Shown: positions 13,851-26,890, numbered from the stretch's first letter. The stretch is DNA of 64,000 bases from Pelecanus crispus (GCF_030463565.1 NC_134652.1:7715897-7779896), one strand, 5' to 3'. A program made the numbers and translations. The notes: a model not told the origin generated them from the sequence alone.

Positions 13851-15237
13851 AGTTTACTCCCACAGAAGAGAAATTAGAGAAAACAGAATTTTACATGAGC
13901 TGCACATGGTTGTTCTCCCAGTCAGGATTCACTGAGCTCCTAGCATTCCTTAGTGCTGATCTAGACAAAGGTATACAGATTCATAAGTTGTGTGTAGGTT
14001 CCTGGGTCACACAACAGCACATGCTGATTATAAATATAGGGATCCTGCAGTTTGGACTAGTTTGCTCATATATCTGTATATCTGTTAATGTAATCCAAGT
14101 TCCATATTTAATGTCAACACTTCAATTAAAAGTGAATTAGCATGGCTTTTATACAAGGTTGCTCATTTGAATAAGGGTTTGGCCTTTCTTTAAAGTACAC
14201 AGCAGTTGCTTTCCAAACCAGGGTATCTTGCAGTATATCTAAAGTGAGACAAGAGAGAAAGCCCTAAGGTTCTTGCCTCACTTGTATGATGAAAAACTGG
14301 TGGGAGGGGGAATATAGCAGCAGAGGCAGCTCCTGGTGTGTGTTCTGATGTAGCTCACAGCAGTCTAATCTCCAGAGTCACAAGTCACCTTCAGTTACTA
14401 GGACTTTTGCTTTTGGTTGCTTCAGCTCAAAAGTAACTTCTTCGGTGCTTTTTAACTTCAAATTTTTAAATTATCAGTGATAATATAGGTGAGCTAATTT
14501 TGCTGGGATTCCTTTACTCTCATAGGTTTTCCTGGTTCTCCAGGTCTGGTTACAGCACAGGGATCACCTTCCTTTGATTGTGGGTTGTTCCAGGTCTAGC
14601 TGCTGCTTTTTCTGATAGGAGACTGGAAGAGTAAAGAAGCCAAGGTTCAATTCCCATAAAGTACCAAAGTAATACTTTTTAATTAACCTGTTTCAGTTCT
14701 CTCCTGAAATCATTATTCAAAAGAAGCCTGCCATCAGCAGAACATTTTGATGAAACATTATTTGACTTCAGGTTTCAGGGAAAAGAGAAGACATTTCCAG
14801 TTCTACAATTCCAGTTGGCTTTGAAATGCAGCCAAGGACGGCAAAGCTAACACAAAATCCTCTGGCTGTTCAGAGGTCTAGAGATCATTTTTGCCTGTCT
14901 TTTCTCTCTTTGTGGTAATAACTTTACTTATTTTTAGGTGTCTAGATACTCATGAGTGGCTGTTTACAGAAATATCACATGAACAAATGAAGGCAAGGGA
15001 AATAAAGTCTTTTGACTGATGTTGGGAATTTTATTCGACATAGGAATAAACTCATGTGTGTGTGGGTGTCCTTCGTCTCAAACTTCAGAATTTGTTAAAA
15101 TACTATGCAGAGTGGTAGAAATTTGCAGGAGTCACTTATTTTCAGCTCTGGATTTTGGTAGAAAAAGGTAATACTGGTTTTCTTTAAAAGTACTTTGGAC
15201 TTTTCCACTTCATTCATGTATCTTTCCTGTTTAATCT
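13851..15237. other. intergenic, nothing recognised
   Basis: Unremarkable A+T-rich sequence without repeats or convincing open frames. Confidence 0.5.
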
Positions 15238-15333
15238 TTCTTTTTTTTTTTTTTAATGGGAGTTTTATTTGTGATTATTCTTCTGGTTTTTTGGGGTTTT
15301 TTTTGTTTTTTTGGTTTTTTTTGGTTTTTTTTT
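15238..15333. repeat. T-rich low-complexity tract
   Basis: Runs of T are interrupted only by GG or GGGG in a quasi-regular way, ending TTTTTTTTTACC. On the minus strand it reads as a CCAAAAAA-like simple repeat. It could include an old poly(A) tail of a minus-strand retroposon, but no body of such an element is recognisable beside it. Confidence 0.7.
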
Positions 15334-15863
15334 ACCTAAAAAGGTTAGTTTTCCTGTTTCTCTCCAACTGATAATAAGAAAATGTACCTCTCCTTCAGTG
15401 AATTAGCAGGTTCCGTTGGGTAAAACCTGGCAAGTGCTGGCACTCTGGACTTGTTTCTGGCAACAGAACAGTTATCAGAATGACAAGAAAGTGAACAGCA
15501 TGTGTGTTTCTGGAGCTGCTGAATATGAAACAGCTGAGAATCATTTGGGTCAGCAGTAATTGAATAATCACACCTAGTTTAGCAGCCTAGAAGGTAGGTG
15601 TCTGATCTTAGCTGGTGGCCCAACATCCCATTACAGAAAGAGAGATGGAGAGAGAAAACACCACCATAGAGTGTGTCTACACTTATTGCAGCTGGAAATG
15701 AATCACCCGCTCTCTTCCATTGATTATAGGACACCTTGATAACTTACTGAGATTAGAGAGCTACAGCTCTGTTGAGACATATTTGACTCAGCCGTCCTAG
15801 AATTTATGTGAACTCCTATAAATGGAAGGTGATAATACACTGCTTCCCCCTTGGTGTCCAATG
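15334..15863. other. intergenic, possible old repeat fragment
   Basis: Around 15676-15725 the words GTGTCTACACTTATTGCAGC and nearby sequence resemble an old, dispersed amniote repeat, but I cannot name it. The rest shows nothing recognisable. Confidence 0.3.
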
Positions 15864-15918
15864 ATGTAGAATTTAAAGCCAGAAGGGACCATCTGATCTT
15901 CCTGTATGCCATGGGCTG
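15864..15918 (+). mobile_element. putative ancient LINE/SINE 3'-tail fragment
   Basis: The stretch around AAAGCCAGAAGGGACCATCT followed by a CTTCCTGTATGCC motif resembles the conserved tail of an old amniote retroposon related to CR1/L3-type elements. Only about 55 bases are recognisable and the copy is diverged. The identification rests on recalled similarity and is tentative. Confidence 0.35.
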
Positions 15919-18036
15919 TAAGAGTTCTGGAGCATTTGCTATTCTGGACCAAATATCTGGGTCTCAACTAAAGTACAACTTGTGTTTTGGGCTGAGGTGT
16001 GTGTTTCAGGAAGGCACATCAAGGCTTGCTAAGATGATCAGAAGAAATGGAGACTGATGAGTATTTTGGAAGAAGTAGAAACAGTCGTGAGTATTTTGCA
16101 TGAATTATCTCTGTTTTCCTGTCATTTGAGTTTGTCTGGCATCAGTTTACTGCTGTAGGTCCTTTCACTGCTTGAAAAAGGAATCTTCAGCATATATTTC
16201 ATACCCATGAAAGAATTCATTGCTCTTTTTTTGTTTGTGTGTTTTAAATTTCAATTAGCTCTGTTTGCAATGTGCTTCTGGTTGCTTTGTGTTACTGGCT
16301 TTATCCAATCAGTGGCTGATACTAACTTCTGCTACTTTATACTTCCATGTACTCACGGAAGTACTCACTCTAAATGCTTCCATTTAATGATTTATCTGTA
16401 GATAACATGTTTTTCAGGTCTCTCATATGGCTTATTCTTCTAGTTATTATGTCAATTAGGTCTTGATTCAGTTGCCTAAATACAGGGGCCTAGTACCTTT
16501 TTGTGTAACATTCTTGGCCACCAGCTGTGGCTCCAAGAGGGTGTTGGTCTTCCCTAGGTCCTGCATCCTATCTGCTAGCCCCATGTGAATGTCTGAAATA
16601 CTATAAAGTGTCTCAAACATGCTAGTTGCCTATGTTTAGAGAGCTGAACTGATCCCTTACTATCATATAGCACTAGCTTTTCTAATCGTTACATCATACA
16701 GCCCTTAAGTACAAACACAGAGATCGCATTTGCCTGTTCTGAGATGTTACCATCTGCCATCCGGTGAGGCAGGAAATGATTATGTGCAAAGAAAAGGTGA
16801 TTAGCTTAAATCACCTCGTTCTGGCCTTCTGTTAGGAAGTTATCTGCAGTCTTTAGAAACAAATTATTTTCTCCTAGTAGCAAATTCTCTTTTACCAGAC
16901 AGGCAATTTCACTTTGCACAGATCTGGGAAACGTGCTGAAGACATGACACTTCCTGCTCTCCAGTTTAATTCAGTGTGCCGTAACAGCACCCTGCCAGGG
17001 CTGTTCTGGCTCTTCCACATGGCCCAGTAGGTAGCAGACTACTACCTACCTGTGGGAGAAGGGCATGCTCTGCATCAGCTTCCTTCCCTAAGGCCAGCTG
17101 GGATCATCTGCTCTGCATCCCCACACTGGCTTAGTCAGGGTTGAGGAGGATAGGAGAGAAAAGGATCCAGATCTTGGCTGTTTGGTGTTTGCTTTCTCAG
17201 AGGAGCAAAGACAATGCACATTGTTTGCTTGCAGCACTCCTAGGCGCGCCGTGTCTTGGGTAGTGGGAACTGTGAAGGCTCAGGGTCTCTTACTGTTGTA
17301 TGGCCTGATACACTCATGTGGACCAAGCCATGATTTATGGTTAAAAACCCATTCCTTTTAGGAGAACTGCAATACAGAACACGTTTATTGTTTTATCTGT
17401 GGCCCCGTGTGATTTGGAAAAGGTGTCTTTATTGTTAGTGACATTTACTGATGTAGCCTGATACACCATGTGCTGACTGGTTTCCATTTTCTGACATGAA
17501 GGCAAATATCACTCAGGAAGATTTTTATTTCTTTTACTCTAGCTGGTTTGATGCTTCTGGTCAGTGCCAGTGAAGATGGCATAAAATTCAGTTGGTGTGG
17601 CTTGTCATTTCTTGGGAGCGAGTGTGCAGTGCATCTGAAGCGGAAGAGGGAATATCCAGCTGAAATAATTTTCAGTGCCAAACTGATATTTCAGAGTAAA
17701 CTTTAATGACCGTTGAAAAAAGCTGCTACATGGATAAGATTGGATTAGTCATTTGTATCTAAATCTAGGAGCATGTCAAGTGAAACTAATACAAGCCCTG
17801 AATTAACTCCTTTGCCTTTAGGTCCTGGCCCCATCACAGCTTTTCAGCATTTTCTGCTTGAGGAGGGCATTTACGAAGAGGTCATGTAGCAGTTCATGTT
17901 TGGCTCAGATTAATACAACTTTACAGAAAGTTCTGTTGAATCTACACGCAGAATTTTCTGTGGAAGAAATACATTTGTCAAGTGCTGTGTAAATCTTGGT
18001 TAGAAAATTTGTAAGATATTCATTATGATGTTCATT
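15919..18036. other. intergenic, nothing recognised
   Basis: A+T-rich sequence. The 64-residue frame at 16207-16401 is hydrophobic but has no known family look, and I regard it as chance. Confidence 0.5.
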
Positions 18037-18336
18037 AAAGGGGGCTTATAAGGAAGATGGGGACAAACTTTTTAGCAGGGCCTGTTGTGATAGGACAAGG
18101 GGTAATGGTTTTGAACCAAAAGAGGGTAGGTTCAGACTAGATAGAAGGAGGAATTTTTTTATGATGAGGGTGGTGAAACACTGGAACGGGTTGCCTGGGA
18201 ACATTCAAGGTCAGGCTGGACGGGGCTCTGAGCGACCTGATCGAGTTGAAGATGTCCCTGCTCACTGCAGGGGACGTTGGACTAGATGACCTTTAAAGGT
18301 CCCTTACAGTCCAAACCATTCTGTAATTCTATGATT
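18037..18336 (+). mobile_element. CR1 LINE, 5'-truncated 3' end (copy A)
   Basis: This is the typical CR1 3' region: GGGGGCTTATAAGGAAGATG, then the block GGTGGTGAAACACTGGAACG, then a conserved CTGCTCACTGCAGGGG motif, ending in degenerate 8-base tail repeats (ATTCTGTA ATTCTATG ATT). CR1 is the dominant LINE in birds and mobilises by target-primed reverse transcription, leaving mostly short 5'-truncated copies like this one. Compared with the copy at 28.6 kb it carries more mismatches and a deletion around the splice-like GGGAACATTC stretch, so it is probably older. Confidence 0.92.
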
Positions 18337-21300
18337 ATGCTGCATAATAAACATAGGTGGAAGAATTGTTTTTTTATTGAACTTCAGTCTCAGAGAGGTT
18401 ACAGATACATGAATGGACTAACCATAATAAGCACATGCTGTATGAATAATTTAAGTCTGAGAAAGGATGGTTATCTTTTGGATACCCATGGATAATATCC
18501 TGTGGATACCATGCATGATAGGGAAACATCCTGTTGATTAATGTGGTTTATATTTCTCAATTTTTCAAATGCTTCAATGCATGGTCTATTCATTGATACA
18601 TGGTTATGAAAGTATGAAGCTTTGCCCCTCTGTTCATGTACTGTAGCCTTAGCAGTTAGGTACCTGGACAGTCTTGAAGTATTTTCTACTTGAGCCTATT
18701 GGCAGAAAAATAATTTTCCTCCCTAAGGACAATTGAATATTCTATGTAATCTCTGGAATTCTAAAATTATTTCTGTGCTTCTAATATTCACTGATCAGAT
18801 ATTAAAGTCTAATGGACATCATTTTCTTGTCGTTAACTTTTAAAATATGTGCAAAATCAGGGTTTGGATACTGATACTTTAACAAATGCTGTACTCCAAA
18901 GATCTCATTTCTATTCTTCTGTGAATAAGACTAGAATCTTGGTCCTAATTTTTTTTGCAAGAATGTCCCCAAATTGAGGATCTGATTTAAGACCACTTGA
19001 AGTCAATAGAGAGATTGTGATCCATTTCAATGGGCTTTGAGGCAGAGCCATGAAGACTAGCTGAAACAACTGCTAGGATTTCAGGAAAACCACAGGCTAT
19101 ACAGCTGAATTTGGCAGCATGTAATTAATTACTGAAATTTAATATCATGTTGCACAATATTTGGCTCTTCATATAAGCAAGCAGGGGGTTTTTTAATGTT
19201 TCTATACTCCATTGCAAGACACATTTTAAAAGTCATTGACATGAACCAGAAGAATGTCTTTCATTATGTTCAGAATTGACTGCGTTTGGGTTTTTATCCC
19301 CATCAGAGGATAATGAAAACAGCTGGAGTTAAATTATTATACCTCAAAAATATTCACTGGCATATTCCTCTCTCAATATGCGCTGTCTTGTGGAAATGAG
19401 TTGTCTGGTGTTGAGAAGATCAAGAGCAGTTGGGTAGCAATGCTCCTGAAGTTTGAAATGGAAAATCCCTAGCCTCCTCCGGTCACACAGTTAATCTCCA
19501 AACCGGTAGACGGTCCCCTATTCAATGTGGTATTTAGACTCATCAAGTCACAAATATTTCCATAAAAAATATCCCTTCACTGTTAGACTGAAACTCTAAG
19601 CAATCAGTAGATTGACAGGATAACTATTTGATAATCAGTCTAACACGCAAAAGCTACAATACCTTCAAGTCCTTGACAAATTGTTGTCTAGTGGATTTAG
19701 CAATAGGAATGGTTGAAGAACATTCATGACACATGAGAAGAACAGCAAATCTGATTTATGGTTTGCAGTTGCTCCAAAATACGAAGTCATAAAATACTTT
19801 GGAGATTGGCCTCCTGATCTGCTAAATCTCAGCTAAGTGACTCAGGCAGCAATGTTTTGGGGCTTATATAGTATATAACAATCAGTTGTCTCCCAGTTTT
19901 CTTTGCTTCCCTTTTACATTTGTATTCGTACAGTTGCATGAATTTAATTAAAAAAATGAGTTTACTGTTCACTGTCATGATGCTTGTCTGAAGACAGGAT
20001 AAAAAACCACATTTGTAATTTCTGTTTTAATGAGACTGAAAAGGAGGAAAAGCAGGAAAACTATTGTGGTTTTATATGTCCCTAGACATCTGCTTTTATC
20101 TTTTAATTTTGTTCTTTAGGGCAGACTCAGAATAATGCTTTTTATCTAATCTGTAGTCAAGTATTGGATGAATCATAGTTGCCCCTTATTGATTAGTTGT
20201 TTAATCATATAAAATGAATAGTAGTCCTTCATCCTCAGAGTGAAATATTGGTAAGTATGACAGAAGAAAACAGGATGTAGCCTGAAAGCTTATTGCTGTA
20301 ACAGCATACTGCCAGTCCTGTGGACTTGCAAGTCTCGGTCTTGTCTCTTGAGATCCACTTATATTTTCACCTTTGGGCTTGTTTGCTCTGTGGCAAACTG
20401 CAGCGAACTCGAGAGATATGCTTTGGCATGACCCAAAACAAAGAAAAAAAGCATATTGTCTCCAAATGATAGGTGACCTCTGCCTGGGATCAGAGTCTGG
20501 CTGTGCCCAATGTGGGGAAAGCATCCTGAACACCTCTGCAGTAACACGCATGCATTTCTGCATCAGGTTCCCTCTGCATCAGGTCAGCTTCTTAACCTGC
20601 TAGAGGAGGTTAAGTGCTATATGGAGAATGGCTGCAGATGAGAAAAGTTTCTTCTTAGCATGTATCTGACAGAGCACAGTAAACAAGGCATCTAATTAAA
20701 ATCCTGTTTGAACTTTGATCTCCTGTTCTTGTTCTTTTACCAGCAACAAATGTTTTAGAGAATGTTTTTACCAGTACTTTGCAGTATAATTACTGTTTTT
20801 CTGACCTGATTTTTGTGTGTATCAGTATCACCTCTCACCTTTGGCCCAGCAGAGAATTACTGTCTGTCCTGAGAATTCAGAAATCTGCAGTCATTCATTG
20901 TTTTACTGAATAAATCACAATGGATGTCTTTATGTTTGTCCTTAATGCAGTGCAAACTTTATTCGGTCTGACCGCTTCCCTATTATCTTATACCTTCCTC
21001 AACTTGTTTACCAACTTTTCAACCTCCTCATTACATGTGAAGAATTGTGCAACTCCTGAGAGAAGGCTATGAATATTGACAAACACTTGAAACAACAGAT
21101 CTGTTTCAAAGAGGAACTGGAACTGGTTTACAGGCTCTGAGAATAGTGTGGGTTGGCAGTGTACGTCCTCTTCTCACTTTAGGCTAGCATGTCAAATTCC
21201 CAGGTAGTGAAATCTCATCACAAGGTGGTAGCTTGGAAAACATCATACAAGCTTTTCTCTCATCAAAGAGCAGGTGTTTTCTAGTTTTGTTTGCTTTATG

Positions 21301-24300
21301 TTCTTTCCCCTGAGAGATATAAAAGAATCTACTGTTAGACTGTACGTGAAATGTGCATCTGTGAACCATCTTAAAAGGAATCATGGAAGAAAACAGGAAA
21401 AATAAGGGTTAAGAAAAGAACAGGAGAAATCGGAGGGAAGCAAGTAAAAAATGCAGGAGGTAAGTGCAAGAATCCTTTCTGCCCACGGTCCTGGTAACAA
21501 ACTCACTGGGCACTGACCAGGAATGGGCTAAAATAACCCCAGCAGAAATACCACTCACCAAAAAAGACACAGGGTTTTGGAAGTGCAGGTTTGCCAAGGC
21601 TGTACTGTGATGTTAGGACATCAGAACACATGACAGCTCCTGCAAAGAGAAACACTACTACACATGTGACTGTTTGGTAATGAACAGCCAAAATTCACAA
21701 AGAACACGAGGGTTAATACTGGATGGGGAAATGCAAAGAGGAAAGCAGCGTGGATGAGAGAATAAAAGGCTTAGTTATATGCTTGCTGTATGATTCCGGA
21801 GGTGCCCCAGACATGCTGAACTGGAAACTGAAGAGCCTGAACAGGATATACAAAGATTTAGATCTATTAAAAAATTAAATCAAGCATGAGGAATTTAAGG
21901 TCTGTGAGCTGGATGTGTCCTGTGGTGCTGCTTTAAGTCACTTACAATCACACTATTATTAGCAATATGTAATAACATAACAAATACGTATATTAAAAAA
22001 TACTTTCCTGAATGCATTTGAGAAAACTATTTAGATTTCAAGGAAAAACTTTCCTAATGTGCATTAATACACCAGAAAAAGGGCAGAGAGCCCAGCAAAA
22101 GTACCACTTGATGGCAATGACATGGTGAACAGTTTAAAAGCCTCTGAATGGTCCTTTGAACAAGGAGACCTAGGCAACAAAGACATAGAAAGTCCGTAAA
22201 TATTTTATTCCAGGACACAATGTTCTTCTATTGACAGTAATAAATATATGGAAAATAAACTTATTAAAGGTTAGGTGGAAAACTATTCTGACAAGGTGTT
22301 CTTTGCAAATGTCATCTAGCTTCATAGCATTTCCAATTTGGGTATAAGGTTTTTATGTCCTTTTGGCAACAGCATAAAAATACAGATGATTCATGCATCA
22401 AGATTTATTAAAGACAAATACAGATGGCATTTTAGACTGAAAAAGTTATTTTGATTATTTGCAATTATGGGACAAATTAAGTTAAAATGAACCCAATCTG
22501 AAATCAGCATCCAAACAAAAGGATTGGAGTCTAGATTTAAGTTTTGTGGCTTTGCTTGGAAATAAGACCTCATCTGATGAAAATGTGAAAAACTCGCAGT
22601 TCTTGCCAAAATTAAACTATGAAACAGTCAATTCATAGCAGTTAATGAGAATCATTACATTTTATTGCTTGACTTTTCTCTCCCTCTTTTTGTCTCTTGA
22701 ATCATTTAAAGGAAACCTATTTGAAAACGGCACATTGAAATCAATTGATTAAATCTGATTGTCCTTTTGTTCCATTGGTTTCCAGTGGAAACAAGCACAT
22801 TTAAAAAGAGCCTCCGCTTATTCTTTGCAGTCTATCTGACAAAGGCCAGCAGGGCTGATATCCATTCAAAAGCAGAATGTGTCCAGCTGTTAGCATTTTG
22901 CTGATGAACAGCTTCTCCATTACACGTCTTTCTGTCCTAATCTTGGAAAACACCAGGGTATTCTAGCCAGATTTTAAATTACCTGGGGGATTTATTTTGT
23001 GATTGTCACGCAGATTAGAAACCCAGGTGATGGGATGGACCCAGGTGCCTCTTTGCAAATGGTTTATGGAACTGAATTGCAATTGAAACAATGAAGGATT
23101 ATTCACAACTTTTCCCAACTTTTCCTTTGAAATCTTACCATACTAGCCAAATATTGACAAATTAACTCTCTTCCCAAATTCTGTATATTCCTTGTTTACT
23201 TTATTATAAAATCATTAGAATCATCCTTTAGACCATAGACTATTTGCCATTGTGAGTGGGATTCTGCAAGAGACAGCCTTGATTTGGGTTGAGTTTCTAT
23301 GTAACCCTGTGGTCAGCTATCAGAACAGAAAATTGCGAGTTTGAAGAGTGGAAGAGGAACAGGAGGACAACCAGTAAACCAGTCAGCTCTTATCTACTGT
23401 GGTGTTCACTTAATGCTGCTGTGGCTTCCCTTTTTTGACTAATGTAAGGCCAGGATGCACAGAGCCTACCAAAGTGTACCCATTATTTTGGGTCCCATTG
23501 CTGAGCCTTTCCAAACTCTACTGGAAGACAGGACCATGTTATCACTAAGCTATCACGGGGCTCAATTTAATCACAAATTGAAGAGGCTTCTATGGCAGCA
23601 GTTGGATTTAGACCAGGCCCTCAGGAAGAGGTACATGGACAGAAAACATAGATGCTCTTAATGCTTAGCTGAATCTTTTTATTAAAGGGATTATGTAATA
23701 CAGGGTGGCTGTCAGCTGGAGGCAGTGCCTTAGGATTTCCCTTCAAGTCCTGTTTCCTAAATTTACATTACCAGGGATAAGCATGATGGGATATCCTGGT
23801 AGAATATTTCAGATTGATGTGGCTTTCATCTTCTGGTCAGAATAATTTTTTATGGACTACAGACACTATATACTACAATTACTGTTTATGTGAGAGCCCA
23901 GATTTTTGGCAAAACTTTTGATGAACAATGTCAACAAGCTCTTTTTACTTCTCTAGTAGTCTAAATCCTTTGCTCAGATCACTCAATTCCTTGCCATGTC
24001 AAAGTTGGATGGACTTGGATGCAAATTTGATTTTGTCTCTTATGAAATAAAACTATCAGTCAAAGATTAGAGGACAGCTGTGCTTTCCTAGTTGTGTGTG
24101 GCACTTTGCATTGAACACGGTTAAGTCCCAAGGTAGCCTAGAGGTCTGGGCAGCATTGCCACTGTGTTTCTGAGAATAGCAGCAGCAGCAGCCTTGACAA
24201 TGTGAATCTATTTAATTTCAGGACTTGCTGTGCTTGATGAATGAAAAGACCGATGTTTATGCAGGTTGTTAAAGGGCATTTCTTGTTCTTGCTTGGCATT

Positions 24301-25284
24301 ACTCATGTCATTTTCTTGTTCCCTTCAAAGCCTTGTAGCGACCTGTTTGAGCTGAGGGTTCATGAAGGGAGGAATCTGCTCACCAGCGAAGCATGTGGCA
24401 GCTGTCTGAGGGCACAGCCCGTAAATTGCGGGTACAGAAGCTGCAACCAAGAGAGGAGATTCTCACCGCAGGTCTGTCGGTGAGGCTTTGTCAGGTTGCA
24501 TCATGCAGTGACTGGCCTAGAGCTTTGGTTATAAACAGGATGGAGGAGGTGCTGCTTAGAGGATCAGGGTCATTATCTGAATGATGCTTTGGCTCTGTAG
24601 GCATGACAACACCAGGGAAACTTAAAGTTAATTGAGGAAAATGAACTCAGAGCACTAAACTCGGTGTCCTAACTCCTGTGTAAGCATGCTTTACTCCTGG
24701 TGTATAGTAGATCTATCTATTTGGATGGACACAGAGTATACCTTGCAAATGATGGCCATAATTTTAAGAGTGGAGCTTGCCAGGCACAGGGTGGGCAGGT
24801 GTAGTTATCAGGGCAAATGGCTTGTTACCCCCAAAGTTGGTGTAAGCAAGTATGTCCAGCTGAAAATGTCCAAGTTCTGGGCTGCAGGAGCCACTTCCCT
24901 CCATAAACCCTTTTCTGATGTTAGAGACGTCCTTTCTTTCATAACACTGAAAAAACTATAGGGAGGAAGAGAATAGAAAGAGAAAAGTGTGCTCCACCCT
25001 CATCCTTTGTTCCATGAGACCGTCTAACAAAACATTGTTGGAAAACCCTGCTTGAGAGGGTTCAAATCCCATCAGCAGAGTACTCAGGCTATAAACTAGA
25101 TTGATGACGAGATCCTAATCTTTCCATTGATGCTATTTCAGCTTTGAACAATCCCAACTCCTATGCATTTTAAGTCTTTCCATGTCAGAATACTGGAAGT
25201 TGCAGTTAGATGAGACTCAGGTAATTAAAGCCACTGTAGATTGAGCTCAGTATGATCACAGCTGCAAATTGCTGCTGGGAAGGT
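18337..25284. other. intergenic, no gene recognised
   Basis: A long A+T-rich stretch. Open frames such as 20201-20563 (minus) lack any recognisable domain. The part about 22650-23200 is rich in CAAT/AATTG motifs and could be a conserved non-coding element, but this cannot be shown without alignment. Confidence 0.45.
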
Positions 25285-25501
25285 GCAGGCTGGATGTTAG
25301 AAAAAAGTTCTTATGAGGAGGGTGCAGCACTGGGACAGGGTGTTCAGAGAGGTTGTGAAATCCTTGGAGGTTTTCAGGCCTTTGTTTAAAAGGAGTCATT
25401 GCTGAATGGGTGTACTGTGGGCAGTAGTCTTGCTTCAGGGGGAGGTTTGATTAGGTGACCTGCAGAGGTCCCTTCCACCAACACGTCTGTGATGCTGTGA
25501 A
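25285..25501 (+). mobile_element. degraded CR1 LINE 3' end (copy B)
   Basis: Landmarks of a CR1 tail remain in order: GGCTGGATGTTAGAAAAAAG, CACTGGGACAGGGTGTTCAG, then GGTGACCTGCAGAGGTCCC and a worn TCTGTGATGCTGTGA end that corresponds to the ATTCTRTG repeats. It is more diverged than copies A and C and belongs to another CR1 subfamily or an older burst. Confidence 0.85.
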
Positions 25502-26171
25502 TAAAACCCCCTGAAACTCAGGAAAGTTAGACACATTGTGTTGTTAATAGCTGCTAGTGTGGGGAAGAGGAGCAGAGGGAAAGGTATCAGATGGTACCAG
25601 GGAAGGGAATTAGCTGCAGTGGGGCTGGGCCCCCCAGGAGTCACTGGGTGCTGGAGTACCTTTAGCAAAAGATTGGGGTGGGTGATTTTTGAGTAACAAA
25701 TTCACCATAAGATTGGAGGGTTTCTTGAGAGCATGGGGAGGAGAGAAATTACTTGTGAATTTGAATTGAACTTAGGAAATGGATTCTGCTGGAGGGGAAA
25801 TAAAGGAGGAGAAGGAATGTAAAAACATGTCTCTCCTCAGCATTTTGAAAAAGCTGCACTCCAGAATTGCCCAAATATTTAATTTTCATGTTGTTGTTTT
25901 TTTCTCAAAAAGCAAACTTGACTTTTCATATTGACGTGGTATATTCTGATGATGGAAGAAAAGGTGAAGTAACCCCAAATGGGAAAAGGATTGCCCAGAA
26001 TGAAATTTTGGTGTGGTGGTTTGTTGGTTTTGTTTTTTTTTTTTTTTTTTTTTTTTACTCCAGTCATATCCCTCTTTTTTCAATGTTTATCCTAAGCCAC
26101 ATTTTTAGAATAATTTTTCAATTCTTCCCTCAAACTGAAAAATCCATTATTTATCCAGTGAGCAGGAACAG
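25502..26171. other. intergenic, with a 24-base T run
   Basis: Nothing gene-like is seen. A run of 24 T (26033-26056) lies 115 bases before the LTR at 26172. The open frames through it are low-complexity artefacts. Confidence 0.5.
26033..26056. repeat. poly(T) homopolymer
   Basis: There are 24 consecutive T. It may be a simple expansion or the complement of an old poly(A) tail; no element body is recognised. Confidence 0.9.
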
Positions 26172-26759
26172 TGTGCTAGTTTTGGCTGGGTTAGGGTTAA
26201 TTTTCTTCAGAGTAGCTAGTACGGGGCTATGTTTTGGGTTTGTCCTGGAAACAGTGTTGACAATACAGGGAGGTTTTAGTTATTGCTGAGCAGTGCTTAC
26301 ACAGAGTCAAGGCCTTTTCTGCTTCTCACCCCACCCCACCAGTGAGCAGGGTGGGGGTGCACAAGAAGTTAAGAGGGGACACAGACAGGACAGCTGACCC
26401 CTACTGACCCAAGTCATATCCCACAGCATATGGTATCATGCTCAGCATATAAACTGGGGGAAGAAGAAGGAAAGGGGGACATTCAGAGTGATGGTGTTTG
26501 CCTTCCAAAGTAACCGTTATGCGTGACGGAGCCCTGCTTTCCTGGAGATGGCTGAACACCTGCCTGCCGATGGGAAGCAGTGGATGAATTCCTTGTTTTG
26601 CTTTGCTTGCATGCATGGCTTTTGCTTTACTTATTAAACGGTCTTTATCTCACAAGTTTTCTCACTTTTACTCTTCCGATTCTCTCCCCAGTCCCACAGC
26701 GGGGGAGTGAGTGAGCGGCTGGGTGATGCCTGGTTGCCAGCCGGGGGTAAACCATGACA
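26172..26759 (+). mobile_element. endogenous retrovirus 5' LTR (LTR copy 3)
   Basis: It starts TGTGCTAGTTTTGGCTGGG and ends TAAACCATGACA, matching both ends of the solo LTRs at 780 and 51949 but with many internal differences and an extra block around 26461-26530, so it is a different subfamily. A TATAAA (26448-26453) and an ATTAAA (26633-26638) sit where an LTR promoter and poly(A) signal are expected. Unlike the other two copies it is followed by a primer-binding site (26768-26785), so it is the 5' LTR of a provirus whose internal part is almost entirely gone. No gag, pol or env frame is present. I see no clear target duplication. Confidence 0.88.
26448..26453 (+). promoter_or_regulatory. 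TATA box candidate of LTR copy 3
   Basis: TATAAA sits mid-LTR, about 185 bases before the ATTAAA poly(A)-signal candidate, a spacing plausible for a U3/R arrangement. The matching place in copies 1 and 2 reads TATAGAA, a weaker match. Whether it is active is unknown. Confidence 0.4.
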
Positions 26760-26767
26760 GTCCTTTT

Positions 26768-26785
26768 TGGTGCCCAACATGGGGC
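26768..26785 (+). other. retroviral primer-binding site, tRNA-Lys type
   Basis: TGGTGCCCAACATGGGGC lies 8 bases after the LTR end. It matches the 18-base site complementary to the 3' end of tRNA-Lys(1,2) except at two positions, both of which look like CpG decay (C to T and G to A). Such a site primes minus-strand DNA synthesis in retroviruses. It shows that this copy is not a solo LTR but a 5' LTR with a leader. Confidence 0.85.
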
Positions 26786-26890
26786 TCAAAGGGTTCCAGC
26801 AGCTGCAGCTGATCCATCAATAAGACCCACGAGTGCAGTCCCTAAACTGGGCTTTGGCTCTGCTGCTAAGGAGGGTGGATCATTTGCCAT
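26786..26890 (+). mobile_element. retroviral leader remnant
   Basis: About 100 bases after the primer-binding site (GGTTCCAGCAGCTGCAGC onward) probably belong to the proviral leader. The boundary with host sequence is not visible; the end given is a guess. No coding remnant follows. Confidence 0.4.

Noticed and set aside
25867..26289. 140-codon frame with a run of phenylalanines
   Set aside because: The Phe run is the 24-base T homopolymer; the frame ends inside an LTR.
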